From the NCBI RefSeq assembly GCF_033807575.1, contig NC_084706.1:26333204-26397203 (forward strand): a stretch of 64,000 nucleotides of DNA. The letters are read 5' to 3'. The position numbers and the translations under genes are program-made. Shown piece after piece: positions 19,896-31,267 of the stretch (position 1 is its first letter; each line of letters opens with the position of its first letter). The notes beneath the pieces were generated by a model. That model was not told the origin of the DNA. It ran no database searches and saw only the letters and a program-made list of their open reading frames with translations. Source of the DNA: Cydia pomonella (lineage: Eukaryota; Arthropoda; Insecta; Lepidoptera; Tortricidae).

Positions 19896-20292
19896 AAAAA
19901 AAAACAAAGCGCAAAGAAAGGTGTTACGGAAGATCCTGGGACCTATCAAAAGAGATGACGGCACCTGGAGGATCCGTAAGAATGCCGAAATCGAGGAGTT
20001 AGTGGCCGAACCCAATATCATCGGCGAAACGAAATGCCACAGACTTCGCTGGTTCGGCCATTTACTGAGGATGGGTGAGGATCGAGGTGTTAAGAAAGCT
20101 TATTTGGTACAACCGACTGGTCGCCGTCCAGTGGGTCGGCCCAGATACCGCTGGAGCGACAGTGTACAGGCGGATCTGTGCCAACTCAAAGCCGATAACT
20201 GGCAGGAAGTGGCACAGGATCGGGACAGGTGGAGTTCTCTCGTTTTGGAGGCCAAGACCCTCTTTGGATCACTGCGCCACAATAGTTAGTTA
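19896..20292 (+). pseudogene. LINE RT C-terminal remnant with (AGTT)n tail and TSD
   Basis: Frame 19921-20289: LRKILGPIKRDDGTWRIRKN, LRWFGHLLRMGEDR, GRRPVGRPRYRWSDSVQADL, DRDRWSSLVLEAKTLFGSL. Clean to the stop. Same family as 17718, but the tail reads AGTTAGTTAGTT rather than AGTA units. GTTAGTTTAAGAA occurs on both sides (19883-19895 and 20293-20305), a likely target duplication. The left edge has an unexplained A-rich run before coding sequence starts. Confidence 0.85.
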
Positions 20293-20305
20293 GTTAGTTT
20301 AAGAA

Positions 20306-20607
20306 GATTTTTTATTGTTTGATTATGTCAGAAGTTTTTTACTCCTGTATTACGCTACGCTTGTCGTAATAACGACAGAAATCTCATACGCTATACGACG
20401 ACGCATCATGTGCGGACTTGTTTGAAGTTGTTCGTGCTCGTAGCGCTCTCGTTCTGAGCGCGTATTGCGATACACTTACGCGCCGTGTGCTAAGCGCCTA
20501 ATGGCTGATGAACGCGGTGAAATGAGATAGCAATATCACTTGCTCCCTCTAACGCATAAATGCGTCCCTTGGACTGGCCTACGCTGGGCCATCGTGTAGA
20601 GGAGCCA
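20306..20607. repeat. Family L copy 2, then half of a family F MITE
   Basis: 20306-20495 matches the family L copy at 15105-15515. 20510-20607 is the right half of the MITE at 43402-43544, ending CTGGGCCATCGTGTAGAGGA. Confidence 0.65.
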
Positions 20608-21539
20608 TAACGTGGCCGCCCGACGGACAGATCAGGGCTATAACCGCGAAAATCCAAGTTCGCAAATTGCGAGCATTTTCTGTCACTCTAATTACGCCTT
20701 CATTGGAGTAAAAGAGAAAGATCCCCGCGATTTCGGTTTTCTCGGTAGGCCTTCGGACAGCCGTATCATTTATTACCTGTAACAAATACAATAAATAGAT
20801 AAGTATTTGATGATAATTTGTTAATCATATTGAACCCAATTACAGTAGCTTTCATTAAATACATAGAAAACATGGACGAATAGAAATTTCAACTTTTAAC
20901 GCATAAAGCGGTAGAAAGTTTACAGGTATCGGTGAAATATAAAAATACTCCAAATTTTCTTTTAAATGTCCCATGATTATATCATTTTACATATTACATA
21001 CGGTAACAAAAAAACCTTGTTACCACTTTTCCACCACTGTACGTATATATCTGTTTATTATACTGTATTTAAATGTATAATCTCGTTGCGCTAATTCTAT
21101 TTCGATACCCAGTTGACTCAGGTAATAGTGACAGAACCAATTACACGGCCGGACCGCACGCCGGACGGACTGGACAGCAGGGTCGGTATCTTAATAGCCC
21201 GGTCAGATTACAATTAGTCCGTCATGGCGTCTATTTCACCGGACACACCACTATTTGTCGTACATTTCCGAGCCGATAAGTGGATCCAGCTATCACATCA
21301 TTATCATAATTGAGAAACAAGGGCCTGGATAACAATGGTAGAATAAACCGAATAGTTGTACTTTCTTGAAAGCAGATGTTTAGATACGGTGGAGAACACA
21401 ATTGGGGTACCTGACACGTGTTGAATATTATAACAAAATTTAGCTAAATTGATAGAAACCTATACACTACGTAACACCTCCAAATTTTATTAGTATTAGT
21501 ACTCTGACATTGGGGACCTTTTACATCTCCAGATTTAAT
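20608..21539. other. No feature recognised
   Basis: No domain in the short frames, no repeat partner in the window. Confidence 0.4.
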
Positions 21540-21755
21540 GTGTTTTTAACCATAGAGACTCTATTGTATTGTAGTAATTATTTATTTTAAGATTACTATA
21601 ATGTAATGTTTACCTAGGTATTGGCTGTTGTATTTATAAATGTTGTTATGTACTTTTCATGTCACTTTATGATGTTACTATAAATGTTGTATTGACTTGT
21701 AAAAGAGCCCTTGAGGCCTACTTGCAGAATAAATTTTTGAATTTTGAAAAAGAAA
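21540..21755 (+). mobile_element. LINE 3' end (untranslated tail)
   Basis: Ends in AGGCCTACTTGCAGAATAAA and an AT-rich tail, a form typical of LINE 3' ends. No coding portion survives. Confidence 0.5.
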
Positions 21756-22099
21756 TATTGAGATTATAAAAAAATACATAGCTCCAAAGTCGCAAAAAAA
21801 TTAACTTTCAAAAATAAAATGGTACCATTTGCATTCGATCCCTTACATTTTAATGAAAAATAAATTGTAGGACAACTGTATAATATCCTATATTCAAAGG
21901 AAATTGTACTGTTCACTGGTTTTAGGTATTTATAAAGATATTTAAGAGTGATAATGTAGGCGCACATAGTAAAGGTCATAGAATGATCGCTTGACCCCTG
22001 ATTTAGTGCCTACTGGATGTACCGGAGCATCGAAGTGTTGGATTACCGATATTTTACTGTATTTGATGTATATAATCGTCTACGTCCGTAAATAGGTAT
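21756..22099. other. No feature recognised
   Basis: TTGACCCCTG near 21992 could be an isolated hAT-like end; otherwise nothing. Confidence 0.3.
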
Positions 22100-22325
22100 T
22101 ATTTTCAAGTAATTTTCTATAGTAATCTAAATTGTATTTTTTTTTAAAGATGTGTCCCACCGAGTTTCTTGCCGGTCCATATTGGGATACCCTTCTCCAA
22201 TTGAGGGAGGATTTAAATCTTCTCGGGTTCGGGGTGTAGGGTTAGAGCCGGTGTAGCTTGTAGTTGACGTTCATAAGCACATTGTAATATGCCTACTTGA
22301 AAAATAAACTAACTTTATCTTTAAG
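22100..22325 (+). mobile_element. LINE 3' tail, family M copy 2
   Basis: Direct counterpart of 9805-10060. Ends GCCTACTTGAAAAATAAACT. The longer open form shows it is the 3' untranslated part of a LINE. Confidence 0.6.
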
Positions 22326-22997
22326 TGCCGCATTTGATGTATGTACATTATAGGTATGTGAGTTATTAAGTCCTTTACAGTGTTTTTAACTGATTAAGAA
22401 AATTTAATAAAATCTAGTGAAATGGGTGACTTAGTTTAGGTTAATATTCGAAAATAATTACCGAAAAACATCTCAACTTTTTTTCTTTCTAGGCAATCTA
22501 AAAATCCTAAATCGTATTTTTTGCCGTTTATGGCGCCATCTTGCTTCGCATGGCAGCAACGTAAAATACATAACGTATTGAAGAACAAACGCGTTGCCAC
22601 ATAATAGAACCATTCCGATATCGGTCGGCACCATATTCCTTATCTGTTCTAGTTTCTTGAAAACAATCAATGGATGCCGTGTTATGAATGGTGATATTCA
22701 ATACGAAGGCGCCGCCTACAGTAAATGAATAATAACGACGTTATGCGTATTATTTACCTCTGTCGAGTCAAATAAAAAGTATTGGCACGTAGCGCTTACA
22801 TCGATGGACTGATTTAGATTTCATAGAATCTTGTCGGGTCAAACACTGTTTTAGTAGGTACGACAAAAGATATATTGAGTAAGATGCGTAAAATCTAACA
22901 CAATTTCGTGCTTCGAATTTAACAGGATAATGATATGGCGCTGTACAGCTCCACACATTTTGCGGTAACTCTATTGTCCAAAAGTTGAAGACATATG
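22326..22997. other. No feature recognised
   Basis: Nothing supported on either strand. Confidence 0.4.
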
Positions 22998-23283
22998 GCG
23001 CCTGATGGTAAGCAGTCTCCGTAGCCTATGTACGCTTGCAACTCCAGAGGAGTTACATGCGCGTTGCCGACCCTAAACCCCGCCCCCCCCTCATTGAGCT
23101 CTGGCAACCTTACTCACCGGCAGGAACACAACACTATGGTAAGCAGTCTCCGTAGCCTATGGACGCCTGCAACTCCAGAGGTGTTACTGTTAATGCCGAC
23201 CCTAGCACTCCACACCCTCGTTGAGATCTGGCAACCTTAATCACCGGCAGGAACACACGGTTTCCTGTAAGGTGGTGGTACTG
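22998..23283 (-). repeat. Family C, tandemly duplicated core
   Basis: A 130-bp core beginning ATGGTAAGCAGTCTCCGTAG at 23005 is repeated at 23135, each copy running through ACTCACCGGCAGGAACACA-type sequence. The second copy has diverged more. Confidence 0.7.
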
Positions 23284-23620
23284 TTAAAATGTTCCTATAT
23301 TGTAGTAGCGACTAAGTCAAAGGCCCTTCGGACTTTAGCTGTCAATAAGGCTCTACTTTCATAAAGATGTAATTTAAAATCGCTCTTATGGACATGCAGA
23401 CCTTTTATTTATACACACGAATGAAGATGAAAGTATAGATAACCCAGGCTGAGTCATTTATATTTGTTTGTTTAAAATCTGGGTTAAGCCGGGCTTGCTT
23501 TGAAATGTTTATCGTTAAAAAAGTGACATGAAACATTGTGATTAGTGGTAACGATACCTTTGTTTTGTCTATGTTATCTGTACATAATTGGCATTGTTAT
23601 TTTTAACACTACCAGCTATT
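23284..23620. other. No feature recognised
   Basis: Nothing supported. Confidence 0.35.
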
Positions 23621-24380
23621 AAGGTAGTAGTACTAGTGCTCGACGCTGCACTAGTCACCGACATGGGCACTTTATTTCATGGAAATATAGGTTAAATTTG
23701 AACAACGAAGATTTTTCTGTATTCGAACTTAAGAGGAATTCCTAGTTGCGATTTTTCCATACAAACGCTCTCGACTGATTCCTCCCTGGATTTTCAACCT
23801 AGAGCAGTGATTTTTTCAAATAAGATCAATATCATCAATATCTGTGCCGCTATGTTTTGCTTTTTTGGATTATTTTATTTTGAAGAAAGATACAGCGCCT
23901 CGAAAATCGCAAAAACGGCTCAATTGAATTGGCTGTAAAAAAAGGCACAGTATACAAATATGACAAAAAATATCCAAAAAATCAAAACATAGCGGCATAG
24001 ATTATTTCTTCCTCTTGCAGTTTCCAAAATTTCATAAAGATTGATTGCGTTTTGGAGGAGGAAACAGTCGAGAGCGAAACCTCGATTTTTGAGTTTTTTG
24101 CGTGTGAATTTTAGTCCGAGCTGCAGTTGTCCTTATCGCACGAATTAGAGGCGGAGACAGTTTCTAAATATACGTACACAGAAGGAATAGTTATGGGCAT
24201 AACATGTTAATGGTTAAAATGAGAAAAAATACACCAACAACCAACAGTCGATCGCCGTAATATAACCAAAATACCACGTAGTTCTAAGAAAAGGGTGCCA
24301 TGTGTTTTCACACTCTTTAATGTAACAACTATTATGTACCATTTTTCGTAATAAAGATTTATATTCTATTCTATTCTAAA

Positions 24381-24887
24381 ATGTACCCGTAATGGTCTGT
24401 CACTTCAAACCGTTTTTTTTGTATTTTTTTACATTGCAGGTCATGTAGTGCTTATGTTTAGTTATGTTTACTATTAAAGGCCTGTAAACAAAGCTAAGTA
24501 GGATAATAGGTACAACCTGCTTATTTTGATTAAAACATCATAAATACCCATTAAAAATTTGATTGTCTTGCATTGCTCACACTTGTGCGTCACAAGTAAA
24601 CCACTAGATAGCAAATTTACATTACGGCTAGCCGATATCAAAATAAGGGCCATTTTGAAATGCGGCGGTTCAACGATTAAGGTATGTTGGGATAATACCG
24701 GATGGGGGTGAAGAACGGAGCAAATTAATTTCTCCCTAATTTGGCTTTCTTTTTTAAATGTTAGCAACATTGTGTAAGATGTCATTTCATTGCCTCGACT
24801 GCCAGTGTCCCAGCGCCACTCAGGGATATCAGGCTTGTGCTATGCGCAATCACATAGAGCAAGGTAAATTTCGTGTATCCGATCTTC
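24381..24887. other. Unassigned DNA inside G1
   Basis: Between the LINE tail and the family C copy I see no domain, repeat partner or terminal repeat. Confidence 0.35.
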
Positions 24888-25245
24888 GCCCTTTTTTTTA
24901 TACTACGTCGGTGGCAAACAAGCATACGGCCCGCCTGATGGTAAGCAGTATCCGTAGCCTATGTACGCCTGCAACTCCAGAGAAGTTACATGCGCGTTGC
25001 CGACCCTAACCCCCCGCCCCTCGTTGAGCTCTGGCAACCTTACTCACCGGCAGGAACACGACACTATGAGTAGGGTCTAGTGTTATTTGGCTGCGCTTTC
25101 TGTAAGGTGGAGGTACTTCCCCAGTTGGGCTCTGCTCTAGATCTGGAATGACATCCGCTGTGCTGTGCCCTACCACACAAGGCGAGATGACATTCACAGT
25201 GCCCATACCTCTCTTTTTGACGTAGATTAAGGACATACCCGGGTC
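24888..25245 (-). mobile_element. Family C, longest copy
   Basis: Runs from the A-run complement at 24888 through the shared tail, the ACTCACCGGCAGGAACACGA block and the 5' part with ACCCGGGTCC near 25238. Compare 49207-49557, which has the same two ends. About 350 bp, no tRNA-like head. Confidence 0.75.
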
Positions 25246-25549
25246 CAGGCCCTGTAATTTATTTTGTGTATTGTGATGAAAATGTGTTTGTTTTTGTAAT
25301 TGTGTTAATGTATAATTTCGTTTTAGATGTTTATTTATAAAACAATCCAATCAAAAACAGATACTACTATTTAGATTGTAGGTTAACCATACCTACTTAC
25401 AAAATTTCACAACACACCATGATCACACCCAACTTATTGTCACGGATAGGTACGACGACCGAAGCAAGGACCTCATTCTTTTTCGTAGTCTTTATCTGAA
25501 TTAATTACTAGATACAGTATAATATAATAAATAAATAATCAATATAAAT

Positions 25550-25800
25550 AAATATTATAGGACATTATTACTCAAATTGACAAGTACCACAGTAAGCTCA
25601 ATAAGGCTTGTGTTGAGGGTACTTAGACAACGATATATATAATATATAAATATTTATAAATACTTAAATACACAGAAAACACCCATGACTCGGGAACAAA
25701 TATTCATGCTCATCACACGAATATATGCCCTTCCCAGGATTTGAACCCGGGACCCTCAGCTTCGTAGGCAGGGTCACTACCCACTAGGCCAAACTGGTCG
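25550..25800 (-). mobile_element. SINE1, full-length copy
   Basis: Minus-strand tRNA head (GGCCTAGTGGGTAGTGACCC, GGTTCAAATCC), body, and 3' end AATAATGTCCTATAATATTT. An A/T-rich tail lies at the left. Confidence 0.8.
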
Positions 25801-26200
25801 TTAAAATAATAATTAAAAACAATATTATGTGATAACATCAAAAACAACTTGTGTCGGGCAGCGCAGGATGAATTCCGGCCGGCTCGCCGGCAATGTCAAC
25901 GGAACGGCGCGCAATAAGCGGGCGCTCGCATCTCGCATCTGTGTGCGCGCACTCACACTTAGATAGCTCCCGCTCCCGCCCACCGCAGCGCGACAGAAAC
26001 ATAGCTTCAAAAATTCGAGATTTGAAAAGTTGCTCAGCTAGGAATTGCTCTTAATCCGTGTCACTTTGACATAAAGTGCCCATGTCGAGTACTAGTGCAG
26101 CGTCGAGCACTAGTACTTCTACCTTATTATGGTTACAGTTATCGAAAATGTCTGAGTGAAAAGGACGTATAGGTACCTAAATACGTACCGTGTCGTTTAA

Positions 26201-26820
26201 GAGGCATTCCTAATAATTGCGATTTTTGCAATACAAACGACCGGTTTGGCCTAGTGGGTAGTGACCCTGCCTACGAAGCTGATGGTCCCGGGTTCAAATC
26301 CTGGTAAGGGCATGTATTCGTGTAATAATGTCCTATAAAAAAAAAAACGCTCTCGACGGTTTCCTCCCTGTATTTTTAACCTAGAGCAATGACTTTTTCA
26401 AATAAGATCAATATCATTACCATCTGTGCCGCTATGTTTTGCTTTTTTGAATTATTTTATTTTAAAGAAACTTACAGCGCCTCGAAAATCGCCATAACGG
26501 CTCAATTAAATTGGCTGCAAAAAGAGGCGCAGTATACAAATATGCCAACAAATATCCAAAAAATCAAAACGTAGCGTATATAGCGGCATAGATTATTTCT
26601 TCCTCTTGCAGTTTCCAAAATTTCATAATGATTGGTTGCGTTTTGGAGGAGGAAAGAGTCGAGAGCAAAACCTCGATTTATTAGTTTTTTTTCTTGGGAA
26701 TTTTAGTCCGAGCTGCAGTTGTCCTTATTGCATGCAATGCACGTCCCGCCCACCGCAGGGCGACAGAAACATGGCTTCAACAATTCGAGATTTAAAAAGT
26801 TGCTCAGCTAGGAATTGCTC
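26201..26820 (+). mobile_element. TTAA-type MITE G2, carrying a SINE1
   Basis: Compact relative of G1 with the left and right subterminal parts directly joined near 26740. TTAA at the left (26197-26200) and TTAT at the right, a probable decayed duplication. The SINE1 lies at 26240-26344. Confidence 0.75.
26240..26344 (+). mobile_element. SINE1 with internal deletion
   Basis: The tRNA head (GGCCTAGTGGGTAGTGACCC, GGTTCAAATCC) runs to TATTCGTGT and then jumps to AATAATGTCCTATAA, the extreme 3' end, followed by an A-run. About 150 bp of the body are missing. AAACG flanks it on both sides. Confidence 0.8.
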
Positions 26821-26825
26821 TTATT

Positions 26826-26986
26826 GTACGATTTCCACCGACCGGCTGGAGTCGGGCCACGCCGGAGCGTATTTTCAATGTGCCTATACATTATGTATGG
26901 CAGAAGCGATGGCGTCCGCCGAGACCCGGCCACGTCCGCGAGGAGCCGGCCAGCTTGCGGCCGTACAATTGGGTGGGAATCGTACC
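26826..26986. mobile_element. Possible small GC-rich MITE
   Basis: GTACGATTTCCAC near 26826 and GTGGGAATCGTAC near 26973 are inverted with one mismatch. Confidence 0.45.
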
Positions 26987-27246
26987 TAAATAAAAACCGG
27001 AAAATTGCGGCAAAATCATACAGCTGACGATCGGATGCCAACTGAAGCTGCACTACTGTTACGGTGTTATTGACTTAAGTCACGCATGCCACAGACTAGG
27101 GCTAAAAGTCACAATAAGTTATTGGCAAAAATATCAGTTTTAGTATAAGCTTTTATTGCTGACTGTATTTTTCTCCACAGGGGGCGTCCATTAATCGCGT
27201 CATACGTTTTTGGCTTGTTTTAGACCGTACTGTAATACGTCTATAA

Positions 27247-27988
27247 TGTACGCCGAACTAATTGCTATCTCTGAAGCCCTATCTTACGCAAAATCCATCA
27301 ATTCGAATAATTTGTAATTTTTACCGATTCCAAAAGTGCATTGCAACACCTGGCTCGATGCACCTCGACCTTTCGAGGAGCACCGATAGCCTACACAATA
27401 ATAAGAATGATTTTAGAATTAAGATCTATGTCAAAAACTATCATTCTTCAATGGATCCCTTCGCATGTAGGTATTTATGGTAATGAGATTGCAGATTCAT
27501 TAGCAAAACAGGCGTGCAGCGACGGTATCGAATATGATCTACTACCTGCGTATAGTGATTGCTTACATTTAGTTAAATCAAGATGTCGCGAACTTTGGAA
27601 GGAATATTTTGACCAGAGGTCCCAGGATAAAGGCATTTGGTTTAAGACTATACAGCCCCACCCATTGAATTCTCCGTGGATTGATAATAGTACGTTATGT
27701 AGGCAGGATCTCGTTTTACTGCTAAGATTACGATCCGGACACATTCCATTGAATAAGTTCGCGTACCTTATGCGTAAAGTCAACTCAGAATTATGCACCT
27801 TATGCAATCGCATCGAAGATGCGTATCATATTTTAATGGAATGTGCCCGAAATGAGGTACCCAGGCGACGTCTTTTTAATGACAGTTCCATTGGATTGTG
27901 CAATACTTACCTGTCGAATCCTATGTCCGAGGTGGTCGGAAAAATATTAAATATTGTTAAGTGTGGTCTTAAGGACAGACAAGTGTGA
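27247..27988 (+). pseudogene. LINE ribonuclease H and zinc-knuckle tail
   Basis: The first segment (27247-27316) reads MYAELIAISEALSYAKSI, carrying the RNase H catalytic Glu, and then hits a stop. A +1 shift to the frame at 27314 gives VIFTDSKSALQHL (catalytic Asp) and, in the 215-codon frame from 27341, WIPSHVGIYGNEIADSLAKQ (the His and last Asp). Near residue 152 of that frame is C-x2-C-x7-H-x4-C (CTLCNRIEDAYHILMEC), the zinc motif ending I, R1 or related LINE polymerases. The enzyme would remove RNA from the RNA-DNA hybrid. One frameshift and the missing RT make this copy inactive. Confidence 0.85.
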
Positions 27989-28100
27989 TTAAGTTTATTA
28001 TACATATTAACTCTGTTAATTAAGTCTTTTTTAAACGGGGCGACATATTCGATCAATCGAAAAAGCTCCTTAATAAATGAAAAAAAAAAAAAAAAAAAAA
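27247..28100 (+). mobile_element. 5'-truncated LINE end with RNase H and poly(A)
   Basis: Coding remnants from 27247 and a 3' untranslated region ending in about 20 A residues at 28079-28100. The 5' break lies just before the RNase H domain. I could not confirm a target duplication. Confidence 0.8.
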
Positions 28101-28115
28101 GATTTGACCCGTACA

Positions 28116-28610
28116 TATACAGGGTGACCTTAGCCATTGGACAAAGCCTGAAATCCCACGTAGGGTTACTTCTCAGGAATGCTCTGACGTTAATATTTTT
28201 TTAATTAGAACAAAAGATAAAAAAATATTTTTCTCGAACAAAAGTTATTTGCAATAATCGACAACAAAAAGAAACACACTGTGTTAATCTTTGGCAGTGT
28301 TTTTGACAATTTGTTCGAAATATTTGATAATATATGATAATGATGACAATTTTCAAAAGTCAGAAGCTTTTTAGTGTCATAAAAAAAAAAGATAATCAAA
28401 AAGGTCGAAGAAGGTACCATACTATTCTTTGAGGATATTACCTTAGGAGCTACTAACACATACATGCTGCTCCAAAGTAAAAAAATGGTAATTTGTTAAT
28501 TTCTTCGAAACCGCTACACCGGTTGTTATGATACTTTGTACACTGGTTCTAAATACTCTAATGCATATGTACATTTCGGCTTTGTCCAATGGCTAGAGAC
28601 ACACTGTATA
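28116..28610. mobile_element. TIR element, ~495 bp
   Basis: Left end TATACAGGGTG, right end CACACTGTATA, followed inward by TAGCCATTGGACAAAGCC on the left and its inverse on the right. The interior is AT-rich without a transposase. Confidence 0.7.
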
Positions 28611-28949
28611 GGGTCATTGCAAGTTAATATAAAGCTTGTAATAAAAAACGTGACTCTTGTAACCACCAGGCAACACTGCATGATTCATATTTACATTGAG
28701 AACTGATACCGAGTAAACGTCGCGACAGACAAGTTTAAACGCGTTTATCTGGCGCAGACACGCCGTTGTAAAATATTGCCACATTTTCGTGACTCTGGCG
28801 ATAATTCCCGGCGATTATTCGGAATCAGGGACCTTATTCTCGGATATGCCTTTAACATAAAATTATACTGAAAACGATAATAATTAATTTCTATTTTTAT
28901 TTACAAGCTTTAATGTAGTTTCACCTGTCCCGTTGTCTGTAATCAAATC
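28611..28949. other. No feature recognised
   Basis: Nothing supported. Confidence 0.35.
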
Positions 28950-29340
28950 ATGCAAGTTAAATTTGATCCACTTCCCGGTTTCCGATTGAGCTGAAATTGT
29001 GGCATTATCTATGAAAAGGGACCTTATTGTCGATGGCGCTTCCGACGTTATAAACGATGTTCCGATACAAAAATACAACGCTGCGTGACGCAATGCGGCA
29101 TAAGCGCCATCGACAATAAGGTCCCTTTTCATAGATAATGCCACAATTTTGCATGCATACGTAAGTCGGGTCACAATGCAATATTGGCGGTACCGTGTAC
29201 GGTGGTACATGGTACAGGAGGTGGCCATAGGAACTCTGTGATAAAACAACGCAACCTAATTGTGTTTGGGGTTTTTAGAATTAGCTCGATGAGTATTAGT
29301 CGCCTGTCTAAAAAGTACAGTCAGCGATAAAAGCTTGTAA
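28950..29340. repeat. Repeat family I, copy 1, interrupted
   Basis: Aligns with 44335-44575: AGGAACTCTGTGATAAAACA and AATTAGCTCGATGAGTATTA are shared. It is split by MITE H and ends in TACAGTCAGCGATAAAAGCT. Confidence 0.75.
28999..29144. mobile_element. MITE family H, copy 1, with AATT duplication
   Basis: 146 bp with arms of about 40 bp (GTGGCATTATCTATGAAAAG and its inverse). AATT stands at 28995-28998 and 29145-29148. The homologous uninterrupted site at 44366-44381 has one AATT, supporting a 4-bp target duplication. Confidence 0.85.
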
Positions 29341-30033
29341 CAAAAATGAATTTTTTGCCAAAAACTTATTTAAGCCAAATACTAAAATGTTTTTGTACCA
29401 ATTTTGTCCTAAAAGGACGCCATTTTACTGTCTAGGATATAAAAAAGGTTTAGTAGAAATGTTCATGCATTGCGCGAACACCGCTGTACCTATTTTGCCA
29501 AATAAATCTACATAAATACTTAAAGCGACTGTGACGGCTGATGTCATTTTAAATTGTCACTGTCGCGATCACGTCATCTCTTTTACATTGCTTCAATTAT
29601 CATGATGCCTAATGTTTAAAATAGATAGATTAGCTTATGTTCTGTAGTTCTAGGATTTTGTAATAACTCCATGTTGACAAAGTGGGCCCTTTACCGGTAA
29701 ACTTACACATATCAGACCTTACAAATATACAGTATGTAACTGAACGTAAAGCAATTACTCAAATCCGTTAATGTTTAGGGCCATACTAAGCAACTTGTAC
29801 TATGGAACCAACCCCGAAATCGCGAAAATAAATTTTGCCTGTTTCGTACATTTTGCTGGTCTGATGATTTCGGTTAGTCGTGTCGTAACTCGCAATACAC
29901 CAAAATGTAAGCTTTTTCATAACTTTTCAAGTACTCTATTCCAGGTAACGTTCTCTCAATGAAATTAAAACATATGATGAGATTGATGAGACATGTTGAA
30001 TCCTAATTCATAGGATGTTTTGATTATTTGGAG
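29341..30033. other. No feature recognised
   Basis: Short frames without domains. Confidence 0.4.
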
Positions 30034-30039
30034 AGTGTA

Positions 30040-30283
30040 AATAAATAAATAAATATTATAGGACATTATTACACAAATTGACTAAGTCCCACAGTAAGCT
30101 CAATAAGGCTTGTGTTGAGGGTACTTAGACAACGATATATATAATATATAAATATTTATAAATACTTAAATACACCCATGACTCAGGAACAAATATCCAT
30201 GCTCATCACACGAATAAATGCCCTTACCAGGATTTGAACCCGGGACCATCGGCTTCATAGGCAGAGTCACTACCCACGAGGCC
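30040..30283 (-). mobile_element. SINE1 copy
   Basis: Head at the right with GGTTCAAATCC on the minus strand, tail (AAATA)n at the left. AGTGTA flanks both sides (30034-30039 and 30284-30289), a possible short target duplication. Confidence 0.75.
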
Positions 30284-30526
30284 AGTGTAGAAAATTAAAT
30301 TTGTTTGCGAGCCCCTTTGTAAGTATTTGACCTGTTTGTGTCGTATTTAGCTGCGTATGTAGCTAAAGCATTTTCATATGGTTTATTAGAATAATACAGA
30401 AACGAATATTTCAGCCGAATATGCGGTTCGGTAAGATCTGAAGTATCTGAACCGAATATTTCGGCGGAATATTCGTATTTGGCAATCTATACAGTATGGG
30501 ATTCCTAAATGAGGAGTGTACAGGTT
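30284..30526. other. Possible hAT-like fragment
   Basis: Repeated CCGAATAT and GCGGTTCGG motifs at 30410-30480 resemble the interior of hAT-like repeats; no ends located. Confidence 0.3.
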
Positions 30527-30645
30527 TTTAAAGTGTCGGCAACGCGCATGTAATACCGCTGGTGTTGCAGGCGTTCATAGGCTACGGTGACTGCTTATCA
30601 CCAGGCGGGCCATATGCTTGTTTGCCACCGACGTGGTATTAAAAA
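30527..30645 (+). mobile_element. Family C 3' fragment
   Basis: Shared tail from GTCGGCAACGCGCATGTAA to CCACCGACGTGGTAT and an A-run. 5' truncated, as expected of a retroposon. Confidence 0.65.
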
Positions 30646-30970
30646 AAACTATTCGGTCCAACTCTAAACGATATCAAATTCGTGTCTGAATAAGATCCTG
30701 CCAGATCGTCACGTCGAGTTAATGAAGAAAACCTCCTAATAAGTCTCAGGTTACCTTTAATTTAATTAAAGTCCCGGTATAATTGCCTGCTCTGATCTAA
30801 TTAGAAAGATTCTAATTGAATTATTCATTCCTTTTCGTAGAGGCCATTTGGTTGAGTAGCGGCGTTTACACTTCTAACGGTTTTTTTTTTTATTTCGCAA
30901 AAACCGTTATTGTTACAGAATAAAACCGTTATAAATGAAAAATCAACATGTTTCTGTGATTAATAGTAGT
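30646..30970. other. No feature recognised
   Basis: Nothing supported. Confidence 0.35.
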
Positions 30971-31098
30971 TTATGTGACTGCTACATAATAAAGGCATTA
31001 AAATACACGAGTGTGGGTTTAAGAAACGAACGAAGTGAGTTTCTTAATAGGATCACACGAGTGTTTTAATGCCTAATTATGTAGCAGTCACAGATAAA
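30971..31098. mobile_element. Foldback MITE
   Basis: GTGACTGCTACATAAT at the left and its inverse ATTATGTAGCAGTCAC at the right, with CACGAGTGTG towards the centre. Arms about 42 bp. Confidence 0.75.
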
Positions 31099-31167
31099 AA
31101 CAATGATTTACAATATCATTGTTTAAAAACTCCAAATCTGCATTAATGCCATTCTTAAACATCAACT

Positions 31168-31267
31168 ATAGTTCGTGTCATCCACGATGACGCGCAGATT
31201 TGTCAAATCTAACCTTTAATAACATGACATTACGTGTAAAGCACGCGTCTTCGTGAATGACACGATC
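31168..31267. mobile_element. MITE family O, copy 2
   Basis: GTTCGTGTCATCCACGATGA at the left, TCGTGAATGACACGA at the right. Close to copy 3 at 53044. Confidence 0.75.

Larger units (their letters stand above)
23733..26050 (+). mobile_element. TTAA-flanked element G1 with ~1.8-kb insert
   Basis: Ends GAGGAATTCCTAG and CTAGGAATTGCTC, flanked by TTAA at 23729-23732 and 26051-26054. The subterminal parts match the compact copies G2 and G3. G1 departs from them at about 24142, after CTTATCGCACG, and rejoins near 25945. The insert holds a LINE tail (24290-24380, ending AATAAAGATTTATATTCTAT), family C (24888-25245) and SINE1 (25550-25800). Confidence 0.75.
23621..26125. mobile_element. Outer foldback element holding two further layers
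   Basis: The 55-bp ends are inverted: AAGGTAGTAGTACTAGTGCT at 23621 and its inverse at 26071-26125, both with GCTCGACGCTGCACTAGT. Almost everything between is the G1 insertion, so the original element was roughly 180 bp. Confidence 0.8.

Noticed and set aside
26240..26320. tRNA gene in the SINE head
   Set aside because: The same head occurs at eight places with SINE body attached, so it is a tRNA-derived promoter.
27181..28120. GACC..GTAC on both sides of the RNase H LINE as target duplication
   Set aside because: Needs gaps and mismatches to align; not better than chance.
28116..28610. Target duplication at the edges of the TIR element
   Set aside because: Flanking bases on both sides do not match.
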